Source: Granulosicoccus sp045106475 (GTDB lineage Bacteria; Pseudomonadota; Gammaproteobacteria; Granulosicoccales; Granulosicoccaceae). From it: DNA of 64,000 nucleotides. Both the position numbers and the translations under genes were made by a program. Where the stretch lies: assembly GCA_045106475.1 (NCBI GenBank), contig JBGCEO010000038.1:1-64000 (forward strand). The letters run 5' to 3'. Positions 9,701 to 17,212 of this stretch are shown piece by piece; within the stretch, counting starts at the first letter, position 1; each line of letters begins with the position of its first letter. The notes under the pieces are model-generated. The model saw only the letters and a program-made list of their open reading frames with translations, was not told the origin of the DNA and did not search any database.

Positions 9701-11564
9701 GTCCGGCAAGCTTAAGCTGGTTGCCGCCTTCAACCATCAGCATATCTTTATCGATCCCGACCCGGACAGCGAGGCGGCGTACGCAGAGCGCCAGCGTCTG
9801 TTCAATCTGCCGCGCTCAAGCTGGAGCGACTATGACACAACACTGATCTCTGCCGGCGGTGGCGTGTTTTCACGCAAAGCCAAGCTTGTCGAGTTATCCC
9901 CACAGGCTCAGCAGATTCTGGGAATAAGCCAGCAGAAGCTGACACCGACCGATCTGATAACAGCAATATTGAAGGCTCCGGTCGACTTGCTGTGGAATGG
10001 CGGAATCGGTACCTACGTGAAAGCAGGCTCGGAGACCAATAGCGATGCTGCCGATCGCGCCAACGATAGCCTGCGGGTCAACGGCCGAGACTTGCGTGCC
10101 CGCGTCGTGGGTGAAGGCGGCAATCTGGGTTTCACCCAACGCGGCCGCATTGAATTTGCTCAACGCGGTGGGCTGATATACACCGATGCAATCGACAATT
10201 CCGCCGGTGTGGATTGTTCAGACCATGAGGTCAATATCAAGATCCTCGCCAACGCACTGGTTGCCAGCGAGGATCTGACCTTGAAGCAACGTGACCAGCT
10301 ACTGGAGTCGATGACAGGCGATGTCGCTAATCTGGTTCTGAAAGATAACTATCTGCAGACCCAGTGCATCGACCTGTGCGCCGTCGACGGGCATTCAGCG
10401 CTCAATGAACAAGCACGCTTCATGCAGTATCTGGAGTCGATAAACCGACTCGACAGATCCATAGAGTATCTTCCCGATAACGATGATATCGCTGAGCGAA
10501 TGGCCAACGATCAGTGCCTGCTGCGTCCGGAACTCTCGGTTCTTGTCTCTTACAGCAAAATGGTGATGTTCGATGAGCTCATGCAGTCGCAATTCACAGC
10601 CGACCCCGCACTGGAATCTGTCCTGTGTGAGTATTTTCCTGGCGCATTGCAGGAGCGGTTCAGACCACAGATAATCAAGCACCGCCTGAGGGCGGAAATC
10701 ATCGCTACTATAGTTACTAACGATCTGGTCAATCGGCTGGGCCCCACATTCGCCTTTCGAATGCATCAGGAACTGAATGCCGAGGCAGGCGATGTCGCCG
10801 CTGCCTTTGTAGTCGTCTGCAAAATCTTTGACTTGCGCGAGCTGTGGCAAAAGCTCGAAGCACTGGACAATCAGATACAGACGGCAGAACAGTATCGTAT
10901 GCAGATTCTGGTGCGTGGACTGGTTGAACGCGCCACTCACTGGCTTGTCCGTTCGCGCAAGACTGACTCAAGCATCGATGATCTGGTCAAGCAATACGGG
11001 CCGGGGCTGCAAGCGTTGATTGCGGCCATGCCGGCATGCCTGTCAGCGGGCGAGACAGTGACGCTGAATCAGAGAATCCAGCACTTTTCCAGCGCCGGTG
11101 CTCCGCAGGATACTGCGATGGCCGTAGCGCAGGTCGTTCCGCTCTCATCCGCTCTTGATATCGTGGAAATTGCTAGCTCTGTGGAACAACCGGTGGCCGA
11201 TGTTGCCGCTATATATTTCGCCCTTGGCCAACACCTTGAACTGAGCTGGCTGCGCGAACGCATTGGTGAGCTTGTAGCCACGTCTCACTGGCACAAACTG
11301 GCGACCTCGGAATTGCGCAGCGATCTGCACTATCAGCAGCGCGATCTGTGCGCTGAGGTGGCCGGGGGAACACCACAGAACGAGGCAGCTGGCGAGCGAG
11401 TCAACAGCTGGGCGCAGCGCAACCCTCAGGCGACCGACCGATACCGTAATCTTATTACCGATATGAAAGCGAGTAATTCGGTCGACTTCGCCATGCTCTC
11501 ATTGGCGATTACAGAGGTTCACAAGCTGTTAAGATCGGTCCGCCCGCTGGCCAGTCGACCATGA
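6738..11564 (+). CDS. gdhB: NAD-specific glutamate dehydrogenase, large (about 180 kDa) type
   Basis: This enzyme oxidatively deaminates glutamate to 2-oxoglutarate and ammonium with NAD. At 1608 residues it matches the large Bac_GDH class rather than the 50-kDa class. A long N-terminal regulatory half (ACT-like region) precedes the catalytic half. The catalytic half contains RGGLRWSDRREDFRTEVLGL and GSKGGFVVK near residues 800-845, with the conserved lysines, and a dinucleotide-binding region around VVGIGDMAGDVFGNGML. An AGGA-type ribosome site lies upstream of the ATG. It stands alone with short spacers on both sides. Its role here is probably catabolic, for growth on amino acids. Confidence 0.95.
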   Translation: MAQQPVRTPSSRLDKSELISTVVAALPGQLDSEHKSQLSDFIAAYFSSAPLHELATFTDDDLAGMALLHWQLAQPQNNGEPACHILNPSLAHQGWSSPHTVIQIVSVDQPWLVSSLHAALSQAKHRIHATNHPILGVKRDASGRWITLDGHASKESFIHIEIDLLPEEQHGALQDLIDEIFSTLDSVKSASGEIRQQLKDIEATLEDTEISEFVHWLDESQFACLGAARLQASDEFRQLQDARGILRTHETISTWQVDDLIPNGLTLADLDIALNGQPLVVCKAGRIAPVIRNEPADMILHAIRDNAGKLESLQCIVGVFVVGLQNESISNIPWMRERVGRVIKASGKQPDSHDSKAITSTVQGLPREMLMQTRSGELLDMALGIVSLQERRQVRLFSSNDSMGRFYNCLVYIPSDAYNRELRLKIERILITHIDGLSVGFDTQFSSGSALARLHFVIQKNPPLASTVDWTGIEQRIRQAAISWNDRLESTLLDEHGENLAIELHQRYNGAFPPSYIDRYSARSAVADISFIEKHTPPDAPVMSFYRHGVLREKTVHFKLFNVGHPVPLSDVIPIIENMGLKVNSAHPFEIRRLAESRVWIHEFIAYPTSRGESEAEPVGKTAQRIQTAFDHIWRKSVENDGFNRLMINASLSWRQVVILRAMCKYLLQIGVPFSQDYMIDSLVTNSPITRRLVELFENRFKPASEQRKNDKEQELLAAIDLLLDEVASLDEDRILRSYRNLIMATLRTNAYRQDKHGQRRDFLSFKFDSALIPDLPLPKPKIEIFVYSAKVEGIHLRGGLVARGGLRWSDRREDFRTEVLGLMKAQMVKNAVIVPVGSKGGFVVKAELPEEREQMMAVVVDCYRTFLSGLLDVTDNLDGSRVVPPQDVVRYDSDDPYLVVAADKGTATFSDYANEVANEYGFWLGDAFASGGSVGYDHKKMGITARGAWESVKRHFRNLGINTQTDSFSVVGIGDMAGDVFGNGMLLSGKLKLVAAFNHQHIFIDPDPDSEAAYAERQRLFNLPRSSWSDYDTTLISAGGGVFSRKAKLVELSPQAQQILGISQQKLTPTDLITAILKAPVDLLWNGGIGTYVKAGSETNSDAADRANDSLRVNGRDLRARVVGEGGNLGFTQRGRIEFAQRGGLIYTDAIDNSAGVDCSDHEVNIKILANALVASEDLTLKQRDQLLESMTGDVANLVLKDNYLQTQCIDLCAVDGHSALNEQARFMQYLESINRLDRSIEYLPDNDDIAERMANDQCLLRPELSVLVSYSKMVMFDELMQSQFTADPALESVLCEYFPGALQERFRPQIIKHRLRAEIIATIVTNDLVNRLGPTFAFRMHQELNAEAGDVAAAFVVVCKIFDLRELWQKLEALDNQIQTAEQYRMQILVRGLVERATHWLVRSRKTDSSIDDLVKQYGPGLQALIAAMPACLSAGETVTLNQRIQHFSSAGAPQDTAMAVAQVVPLSSALDIVEIASSVEQPVADVAAIYFALGQHLELSWLRERIGELVATSHWHKLATSELRSDLHYQQRDLCAEVAGGTPQNEAAGERVNSWAQRNPQATDRYRNLITDMKASNSVDFAMLSLAITEVHKLLRSVRPLASRP

Positions 11565-11677
11565 CCTTTGCGCATGTCGCTGTCTGTTTGCAACTCAGTC
11601 CACCTGTACAATTCTCTTTAATGCAGTGTTATCTTTGTTACTGCGTTTTTCACATCAACCTCCGGAGCTGATCCCGC

Positions 11678-11953
11678 GTGCCATTTGCCAATATCGTCCT
11701 GATGATGCTGATAGGAGTCATCTTTGGTGTGCTTGCATCAGTTTTCCTGCGCAACTCACGCTCGGTGCTGTTGATCAATATTCTGCTCGGGATGGTTGGT
11801 GCAGCACTGGGCGCGTTCCTGCCAGTCATTATCGGGCAGACTACCGAAGTTGATGTGGCTAACTCGGCTTACCTTGTCAGAGGCCTTATGGGCGCTTTCT
11901 TTCTGGTTGTTCTGGCAAGCCTGTTCCGCCCGGTCAAGCCCCACGGTATGTAG
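11678..11953 (+). CDS. Small membrane protein, GlsB/YeaQ/YmgE-like
   Basis: This 91-residue protein is almost wholly hydrophobic, with about three membrane segments and glycine-rich packing motifs (IGVIFGVLAS, LLGMVGAALGAFLP, LMGAFFLVVLASL). This fits the GlsB/YeaQ/YmgE 'transglycosylase-associated' small membrane family, whose function is unclear. The start is GTG at 11678, close after CCGGAG. A second protein of similar build lies at 46286-46549. Confidence 0.7.
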   Translation: MPFANIVLMMLIGVIFGVLASVFLRNSRSVLLINILLGMVGAALGAFLPVIIGQTTEVDVANSAYLVRGLMGAFFLVVLASLFRPVKPHGM

Positions 11954-12013
11954 GCGCCGGGCTCACCACACCGGTTCAGGCGTAGGCTTCGGGTCTGTGA
12001 TATAAATCGCTGC

Positions 12014-12799
12014 ATGAATATATCAGGCGCTTTTCCCAATATCGAGCTAGGACAGGACGATGCCGTACTCTGGCTCACATTCAACCGTCCGGACAAACTC
12101 AATACGTTCACGGCCGATATGCATCTTGAGATACGTGAGGTGCTCTCGCGAGTGCAGCAGGCAGGCGACGTTCGATGTCTGGTTATCTCCGGTGCCGGTC
12201 GTGGCTTTTCAGCTGGACAGGATCTTGCCGATCTGGACCTGTCGGCAGTTGACGACGTTGTGGAGAAATACTACAACCCGCTGATTCGCACCATTACAGC
12301 GCTGAACATACCGGTCATTGCCAGTGTCAATGGTGTTGCCGCCGGCGCTGCAGCCAATCTTGCGCTTGCCTGCGATATAGTCCTCGCTGCGCGCTCTGCG
12401 AGATTCATTCAATCCTTCAATCATGTCGGGCTCATTCCCGATGGTGGAGGTACATGGACACTGCCGCGCCTGGTCGGGCTCGCCCGTGCCACCGCCCTGT
12501 GTATGACAGGCGAAGCCGTACCGGCAGAAAAGGCCGAACAGTGGGGCATGATCTGGCGCTGCGTCGATGATGACGAACTGCAAAAGGAAACTGCTGCCCT
12601 TGCGCACCAGCTGGCGTCTCAGGCGACCGTTGCGCTGGGCTATACCAAGCAACTGTTGCGCTTCTCCCAGACCCGCACTCTCGACGAACAACTGGATCTT
12701 GAGCGAGATTTTCAGGGTGCTGCCAGCAAAACCGATGACTTTGCCGAAGGCGTCAACGCCTTTCTGCAAAAGCGACGCCCGGAGTTCAAGGCACGCTGA
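12014..12799 (+). CDS. Enoyl-CoA hydratase/isomerase family protein, PaaG-like
   Basis: This is a 261-residue crotonase-fold protein. The oxyanion-hole segments are visible: GAGRGFSAGQDLADLD and NGVAAGAAANLALACDIVLA. The following HVGLIPDGGGTWTLPRLVG, with Asp in the position where hydratases carry Glu, is typical of PaaG-type isomerases and related short-chain isomerases. Without other phenylacetate genes nearby, the specific substrate stays open. A hairpin with a short T-run follows, separating it from the corrinoid cluster. Confidence 0.85.
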   Translation: MNISGAFPNIELGQDDAVLWLTFNRPDKLNTFTADMHLEIREVLSRVQQAGDVRCLVISGAGRGFSAGQDLADLDLSAVDDVVEKYYNPLIRTITALNIPVIASVNGVAAGAAANLALACDIVLAARSARFIQSFNHVGLIPDGGGTWTLPRLVGLARATALCMTGEAVPAEKAEQWGMIWRCVDDDELQKETAALAHQLASQATVALGYTKQLLRFSQTRTLDEQLDLERDFQGAASKTDDFAEGVNAFLQKRRPEFKAR

Positions 12800-12811
12800 T
12801 AGTGCATCCGG

Positions 12812-12845
12812 CGTAAGCCGCAATTGGCTTACGGCTCGGGTTTTG
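12812..12845 (+). terminator. Hairpin terminator after the enoyl-CoA hydratase gene
   Basis: CGTAAGCC (12812-12819) pairs perfectly with GGCTTACG (12826-12833) around a 6-base loop. A short TTTT run follows after a G/C-rich stretch. The T-run is weak, so strength is uncertain. It marks a likely transcription break before the corrinoid cluster. Confidence 0.5.
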
Positions 12846-12980
12846 CTCCCTGTAACAGCCTGGCTCCGGGGCAAAGTGTCGCGAATCGATCAGTTATGGG
12901 TCGTGGACGGGTATTTGCTGCATTCTCCCCTGCGGCTCCCACCGATACTATGCATGCAGGTACAGGGAACAACATTCATC

Positions 12981-13694
12981 ATGACTGATCAGGTCGAATT
13001 AGAAGACGACGAAGAAGATATCATTCTCTCCGAGCTGGATGACGAGGAGCTGGTCGAGCAGATGCATGACGATCTCTACAACGGCCTGAAAGAAGAGGTA
13101 GTCGAGGGTACCGACATTCTGCTTGAGCGCGGCTGGTCGGCCGACAAGGTGCTCAACGTTGCACTTGTTGAAGGTATGCGCATCGTGGGAATCGATTTTC
13201 GCGACGGCATACTGTTTGTGCCCGAAGTGCTAATGGCCGCCAATTCCATGAAAGGTGGCATGGGAATTTTACGCCCCCTACTGGCAGAAACAGGCGCTGA
13301 GTCAATTGGCAAGGTAGTCATTGGCACCGTCAAAGGCGATATTCATGATATCGGCAAAAACCTGGTTGGCATGATGCTGGAAGGCGCAGGCTTCGAGGTC
13401 ATTGATATAGGTATCAATAATCCTGTCGAAGATTACCTGGCTGCCCTTGAAGAACACAAGCCGGATATCCTGGGTATGTCAGCGCTACTGACAACCACTA
13501 TGCCCTACATGAAAGTAGTCATCGATACGCTAAAAGAACAGGGTATGCGAGAAGACTTTATCGTGCTGGTTGGCGGTGCACCGCTCAATGAAGAATTTGG
13601 TGAGGCTGTCGGTGCGGATGCCTACTGTCGCGATGCAGCTGTCGCCGTCGAGACAGCCAAATCGATGATAGCCGAACGAAGGCTTGCCAGTTAG
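12981..13694 (+). CDS. Corrinoid (methylcobalamin-carrying) protein, MttC/MtbC-like
   Basis: This is the carrier protein of a corrinoid methyltransferase system. The 237-residue product has a helical cap domain (VEGMRIVGIDFRDGILFVPEVLMAANSMKGG) followed by a B12-binding Rossmann-like domain. The latter has the base-off motif GDIHDIGKN (ligand His at residue 122) and later GMSALLTTTM and VGGAPLN. The longer open frame from 12567 overlaps the upstream gene in another frame; the ATG at 12981 is used. The first ~30 residues are unusually acidic (ELEDDEED, ELDDEE) and precede the normal cap domain. It heads a dense gene series ending at 27834. It probably accepts methyl from the MttB protein at 29729-31291. 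Confidence 0.92.
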   Translation: MTDQVELEDDEEDIILSELDDEELVEQMHDDLYNGLKEEVVEGTDILLERGWSADKVLNVALVEGMRIVGIDFRDGILFVPEVLMAANSMKGGMGILRPLLAETGAESIGKVVIGTVKGDIHDIGKNLVGMMLEGAGFEVIDIGINNPVEDYLAALEEHKPDILGMSALLTTTMPYMKVVIDTLKEQGMREDFIVLVGGAPLNEEFGEAVGADAYCRDAAVAVETAKSMIAERRLAS

Positions 13695-13767
13695 ATGTGC
13701 ATATACAAAATGAGATTCTTCGAATCCATTGCATGTGCGTCTTGCTCACTGCGATTCTAGTACGCAT

Positions 13768-14379
13768 ATGACCAGCCGCAAGAGCACCCTGGTGATTGCC
13801 TGCGGTGCGATCGCCCATGAATTGGTGGCGGTGCAAAAACTCAATCAGCTCACTCATATTGAGATTCAGTGTTTACCAGCGCACTGGCATAACACACCCG
13901 AGCGGATCGCTCCGGGTGTTGAAGAAAAAATTAAGCTAGCAGGTAATGCCTATGCGCGAATCCTGGTTGCCTATGGTGATTGTGGCACAGGTGGATTGCT
14001 GGATAAGGTGTTGGAAAACTATTCGGTAGAGCGTCTACCGGGGGATCACTGTTATAGCTTCTTTGCCGGGTCTAGTGTTTTCGAGACTATGGCAACTGAT
14101 GAGCTTGGTACTTTTTATCTAACTGATTATCTGGTGGACAATTTCGATCGCTTGATTGCGGATGGGCTGGGAATAAGTGCGCACCCGGAACTTATAGATC
14201 AGTACTTCAGCCACTACACGCGTGTCATGTACCTGGTTCAAGATCAACAGGCCAAGCAGAGCCGGCTAAACAAGGCTCAGTCCGCCGCAGCTGTGCTGGG
14301 GTTGCCTCTGGAGGTTTATGAAACCGGCTTGCAGCCTTTTGCTAACTCACTACGTACCATCCAGATTGCTTCCGTCTAG
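13768..14379 (+). CDS. DUF1638 domain protein
   Basis: The 203-residue protein has the DUF1638 pattern: an N-terminal strand TLVIACGAIAHEL, then CLPAHWHNTPERI, then VAYGDCGTGG and a conserved HCYSFFAGS. The last two carry Cys/His/Asp residues that could bind metal or corrinoid. The family has no established function but often sits beside corrinoid methyltransferase genes, as here. The ATG at 13768 (MTSRKSTLVIACG) is used rather than an upstream in-frame start at 13729, because it begins just before the conserved strand. It lies between the corrinoid protein and the virulence-factor-family gene, in what looks like one operon. Confidence 0.8.
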   Translation: MTSRKSTLVIACGAIAHELVAVQKLNQLTHIEIQCLPAHWHNTPERIAPGVEEKIKLAGNAYARILVAYGDCGTGGLLDKVLENYSVERLPGDHCYSFFAGSSVFETMATDELGTFYLTDYLVDNFDRLIADGLGISAHPELIDQYFSHYTRVMYLVQDQQAKQSRLNKAQSAAAVLGLPLEVYETGLQPFANSLRTIQIASV

Positions 14380-14400
14380 CTTCGAACGAGTCATTTCATC

Positions 14401-14766
14401 ATGCCTGAACTTATCAAGATCTATTGGCGAGACATCCCCTCACAGGTGACTGCCAAAGCCGGGCGAAAAACAGCCAAGGTCATGTTACCCAGCCGATTTC
14501 AAGAGGGTATTGATCGGGCAGCAATGCGTGCTGGAAAAGGCTCCAGTGATGCCTATATGGAGGACTGGCGACGCGAACGGAGTCCTTGTGGCAGTGAACT
14601 ACAGCACGAAGCAGAACAAGCTGCCGAAGCGCTTATCGCTTCATTTAGCGAGGCGTATCTGGAAGCTCTAGTCAAGGCAAAAGGTCTTGCCGACAATGTG
14701 TCTGAAGAGATAAAAGCCATTAACAATATCGATCCGCAAGGGTCGGTAAGTGATAAGCAGGGCTAG
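14401..14766 (+). CDS. Virulence-factor-family small protein
   Basis: This is a 121-residue soluble protein beginning MPELIKIYWRDIPSQVTAK, with KVMLPSRFQEGIDRAAMRAG and SSDAYMEDWRRE. I recognise the small family annotated 'virulence factor', whose biochemical function is not known. The name is historical and nothing here suggests virulence. It lies six bases before the MetV-like gene, suggesting a role in the same C1 pathway. No signal peptide or membrane segment is seen. Confidence 0.7.
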   Translation: MPELIKIYWRDIPSQVTAKAGRKTAKVMLPSRFQEGIDRAAMRAGKGSSDAYMEDWRRERSPCGSELQHEAEQAAEALIASFSEAYLEALVKAKGLADNVSEEIKAINNIDPQGSVSDKQG

Positions 14767-14772
14767 GGCGTT

Positions 14773-15249
14773 ATGTATGCCCTGAGAAAATGGAGCGTGC
14801 GCCACAGCCGCCTGATGGAGACTACCTATCAGACCGTGGAAAGAATGCTCTTGAAAATGTCGCCGCTGCTTGAGCGTATCGGGCACGATCGGCTGGAAAA
14901 GCCTGTCGCAACTGTCGAAAAAATAGTGAAAGGTGCCCTGTTTGACTGTCAGATGTGTGGCCAGTGTGTGTTAAGCAGCACCGGGATGTCCTGCCCAATG
15001 AACTGTCCAAAGGAGATTCGCAATGGTCCCTGCGGTGGTGTAAGAGCAGATGGATACTGCGAAGTAAAACCCGAGATGCGTTGCGTCTGGGTTGAGGGCT
15101 GGCAAGGCGCTCAACACATGAAAGCCGGTGGTGACATTGCGATTGTGCAGTTTGCGACCGATGCTCGTTTAAAGGGACATTCATCGTGGCTGCGCGTGGT
15201 GCGTGAAAAATCCGCAGATACCGTCTCGAGCGCAGGTTCTAAATTGTGA
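14773..15249 (+). CDS. MetV-like cysteine-rich partner of methylenetetrahydrofolate reductase
   Basis: This 158-residue protein matches the MTHFR C-terminal family, known as MetV in acetogens, where it pairs with MetF and binds metal or Fe-S. Eight cysteines cluster in its middle at residues 59, 62, 65, 74, 78, 87, 96 and 104 (FDCQMCGQC, SCPMNCPKE, GPCGG). This is a convincing Zn or Fe-S site. Its stop overlaps the GTG start of the MetF-like gene (GTGA), so the two proteins are probably made in fixed ratio and form a complex. The direction expected here is oxidation of methyl-THF, opposite to methionine synthesis; that is inference from context. Confidence 0.8.
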   Translation: MYALRKWSVRHSRLMETTYQTVERMLLKMSPLLERIGHDRLEKPVATVEKIVKGALFDCQMCGQCVLSSTGMSCPMNCPKEIRNGPCGGVRADGYCEVKPEMRCVWVEGWQGAQHMKAGGDIAIVQFATDARLKGHSSWLRVVREKSADTVSSAGSKL

Positions 15250-16277
15250 TCTTCGACGACGAGCCAGTTCCAGGTTACCCCATGCCTGTGCTCCCGGGGC
15301 ACTCTTCTCCGGGTCGGCTTGAGCGGATGCTGCGCAGCGGCAAGTTTGTGGTCACCTCAGAGCTGGCTCCTCCCGATAGTGCTGATCCTGCGGCGGTCTA
15401 TGAACGTGCTTCGCTGTTTGACGGTTACGTTGATGCCATCAATGCCACAGACGGCAGCGGCGCGCATTGTCACATGGGCTCCTTAGCAGTGTGCGGCCTG
15501 CTGACTCGATTGGGATACGCATTGATCCAACAGATTTCATGCAGAGATAAAAACCGAATTGCCATTCAGGGTGACATATTGGGTGGTGCTGCTATGGGTG
15601 TTACCAATATGCTATGCCTGTCAGGCGACGGGGTACAAACAGGAGACCACCCCGAAGCTAAACCCGTGTTCGATCTGGATTGTATGTCGCTGCTGGAAAT
15701 CGCGCGAACAATGCGCGACAAGTCTACCTTTCAAAGTGGCCGTAAGCTGGACGACCCGCCCCGGGTATTTCTCGGAGCCGCAGCTAACCCCTTTGTAGAA
15801 CCCTATGACTGGAGACCACTGAGACTTGCCAAGAAAGTGGCTGCAGGTGCGCAATTTGTTCAAACCCAGTATTGCTATGACATACCTCGATTACAGCAAT
15901 ACATGCAAAAGGTTCGCGACCTCGGGCTGCATGAAAAGGTATTTATCATTGTCGGTGTTGGTCCCTTAGCATCAGCGCGATCTGCCCAATGGATTCGCAG
16001 TAACGTCCCCGGTGTGCACATACCCGATAACGTTATCGAGCGACTGAATGGGGCAGACAATCAGAAAGCAGAAGGTCAAACCCTATGCGTTGAACTGATA
16101 CAACAAATTCAGGAAATCGAAGGAGTTGATGGCGTGCACGTGATGGCTTATAGACAGGAGCACACTGTACCGGAAATCATTACCCGTTCAGGTGTTCTGA
16201 ACGGTCGCACAGCATGGCATCCAAGACTCTATGACGGCGATGCCACCGTCCAGCAACACCGAGACAAGATTCAATGA
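15246..16277 (+). CDS. Methylenetetrahydrofolate reductase, MetF-like
   Basis: This is a 343-residue TIM-barrel flavoprotein of the MTHFR family. KFVVTSELAPPDSAD carries the usual Glu near the barrel start; VDAINATDGSGAH, GVTNMLCLSGDGVQTGD (folate/FAD region) and GAQFVQTQYCYD follow in the expected order. It interconverts methylene-THF and methyl-THF. It starts with GTG overlapping the MetV-like stop and ends overlapping the methyltransferase start (CAATGA). This strict packing with methyl-transfer genes suggests a dissimilatory role. Confidence 0.88.
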   Translation: MIFDDEPVPGYPMPVLPGHSSPGRLERMLRSGKFVVTSELAPPDSADPAAVYERASLFDGYVDAINATDGSGAHCHMGSLAVCGLLTRLGYALIQQISCRDKNRIAIQGDILGGAAMGVTNMLCLSGDGVQTGDHPEAKPVFDLDCMSLLEIARTMRDKSTFQSGRKLDDPPRVFLGAAANPFVEPYDWRPLRLAKKVAAGAQFVQTQYCYDIPRLQQYMQKVRDLGLHEKVFIIVGVGPLASARSAQWIRSNVPGVHIPDNVIERLNGADNQKAEGQTLCVELIQQIQEIEGVDGVHVMAYRQEHTVPEIITRSGVLNGRTAWHPRLYDGDATVQQHRDKIQ

Positions 16278-17188
16278 CCGACACAATCATCAGTTCCGCC
16301 ACCCGCGAACACATCATCGGTTCGGACAGTGCGTTTACCATTATCGGAGAGCGCATTAATCCAACCGGCAGAAAGATTCTGGCTGAGGAAATGAAAGCCG
16401 GCGATTTTAGCCGAGTTGAAGCGGATGCACTGGCACAGGTAGCAGCCGGGGCGCAAATGCTGGATGTAAACGCTGGTATACCCCTGGCAGACGAACCTGC
16501 ACTACTCGCACAGGCGGTTCAACTCGTTCAATCGATATGCGATGTTCCACTGTCCATCGATTCGTCAATCATCGAAGCACTGGAAGCCGGACTAGCTGTC
16601 TACCAGGGAAAAGCTCTGGTTAACTCTGTAACCGGTGAAGATGAAGTCATGGAACGCGTACTACCCTTGGTGGCAAAGCACGGCGCCGCGGTAGTTGCTA
16701 TATCCAATGATGAAACAGGGATATCCGAGGATCCTAACGAGCGTTTTAAGGTGGCTAAAAAAATCGTTGAGCGTGCCAGTGATTTTGGCATCCCCGCCAG
16801 TGATGTTGTCATCGATCCGCTGGTAATGCCTATTGGAGCGATGCGCTACGCAGGTCGGCAAGTCTTCGATATTCTGGGCCGCATTCGCAAGGAGTTAGGC
16901 TGCAATACAACCTGCGGGGCATCGAACGTTAGCTTTGGCCTGCCTGAAAGAAATGGTATCAATGGAGCTTTCTTGTCAATGGCCATTGGTGCTGGTATGA
17001 CTTCCGCGATAACCAACCCTATTCACGAAGAAGTTATGCGCTCGGTTATGGCAGCAGATGTCTTGATGGGTAATGATCCGGATTGTCTCGCCTGGATCCG
17101 TAAATACCGAGCCCCACCTGCAGAAGGATCTGCCGAGGGAGCTAGTAGAGGGCGTCGTAGCAGTCGTCGTCGACGCTCCGCCTCGTAA
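16274..17188 (+). CDS. Methyltetrahydrofolate:corrinoid methyltransferase (pterin-binding, MtvA/AcsE-like)
   Basis: This is a 304-residue pterin-binding TIM barrel related to dihydropteroate synthase and the MetH folate domain. FTIIGERINPTGRK, QMLDVNAG, LSIDSS and VNSVTGE mark the folate site, and TTCGASNVSFGLPER the C-terminal barrel. It would move methyl between the corrinoid protein and THF. The ATG overlaps the MetF-like stop. After the barrel ends (WIRKYRAPP) comes an unusual tail rich in Arg and Ser (SRGRRSSRRRRSAS), not part of the catalytic domain and similar to tails on other proteins in this region. Confidence 0.88.
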   Translation: MTDTIISSATREHIIGSDSAFTIIGERINPTGRKILAEEMKAGDFSRVEADALAQVAAGAQMLDVNAGIPLADEPALLAQAVQLVQSICDVPLSIDSSIIEALEAGLAVYQGKALVNSVTGEDEVMERVLPLVAKHGAAVVAISNDETGISEDPNERFKVAKKIVERASDFGIPASDVVIDPLVMPIGAMRYAGRQVFDILGRIRKELGCNTTCGASNVSFGLPERNGINGAFLSMAIGAGMTSAITNPIHEEVMRSVMAADVLMGNDPDCLAWIRKYRAPPAEGSAEGASRGRRSSRRRRSAS

Positions 17189-17212
17189 CGCTTGTCCATT
17201 CGTAGCAATACT

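Noticed and set aside
13729..13767. Upstream start for the DUF1638 gene
   Set aside because: The added residues (through the His/Cys-rich MHVRLAHCDSSTH) precede the conserved first strand and have no good ribosome site; the ATG at 13768 fits better.
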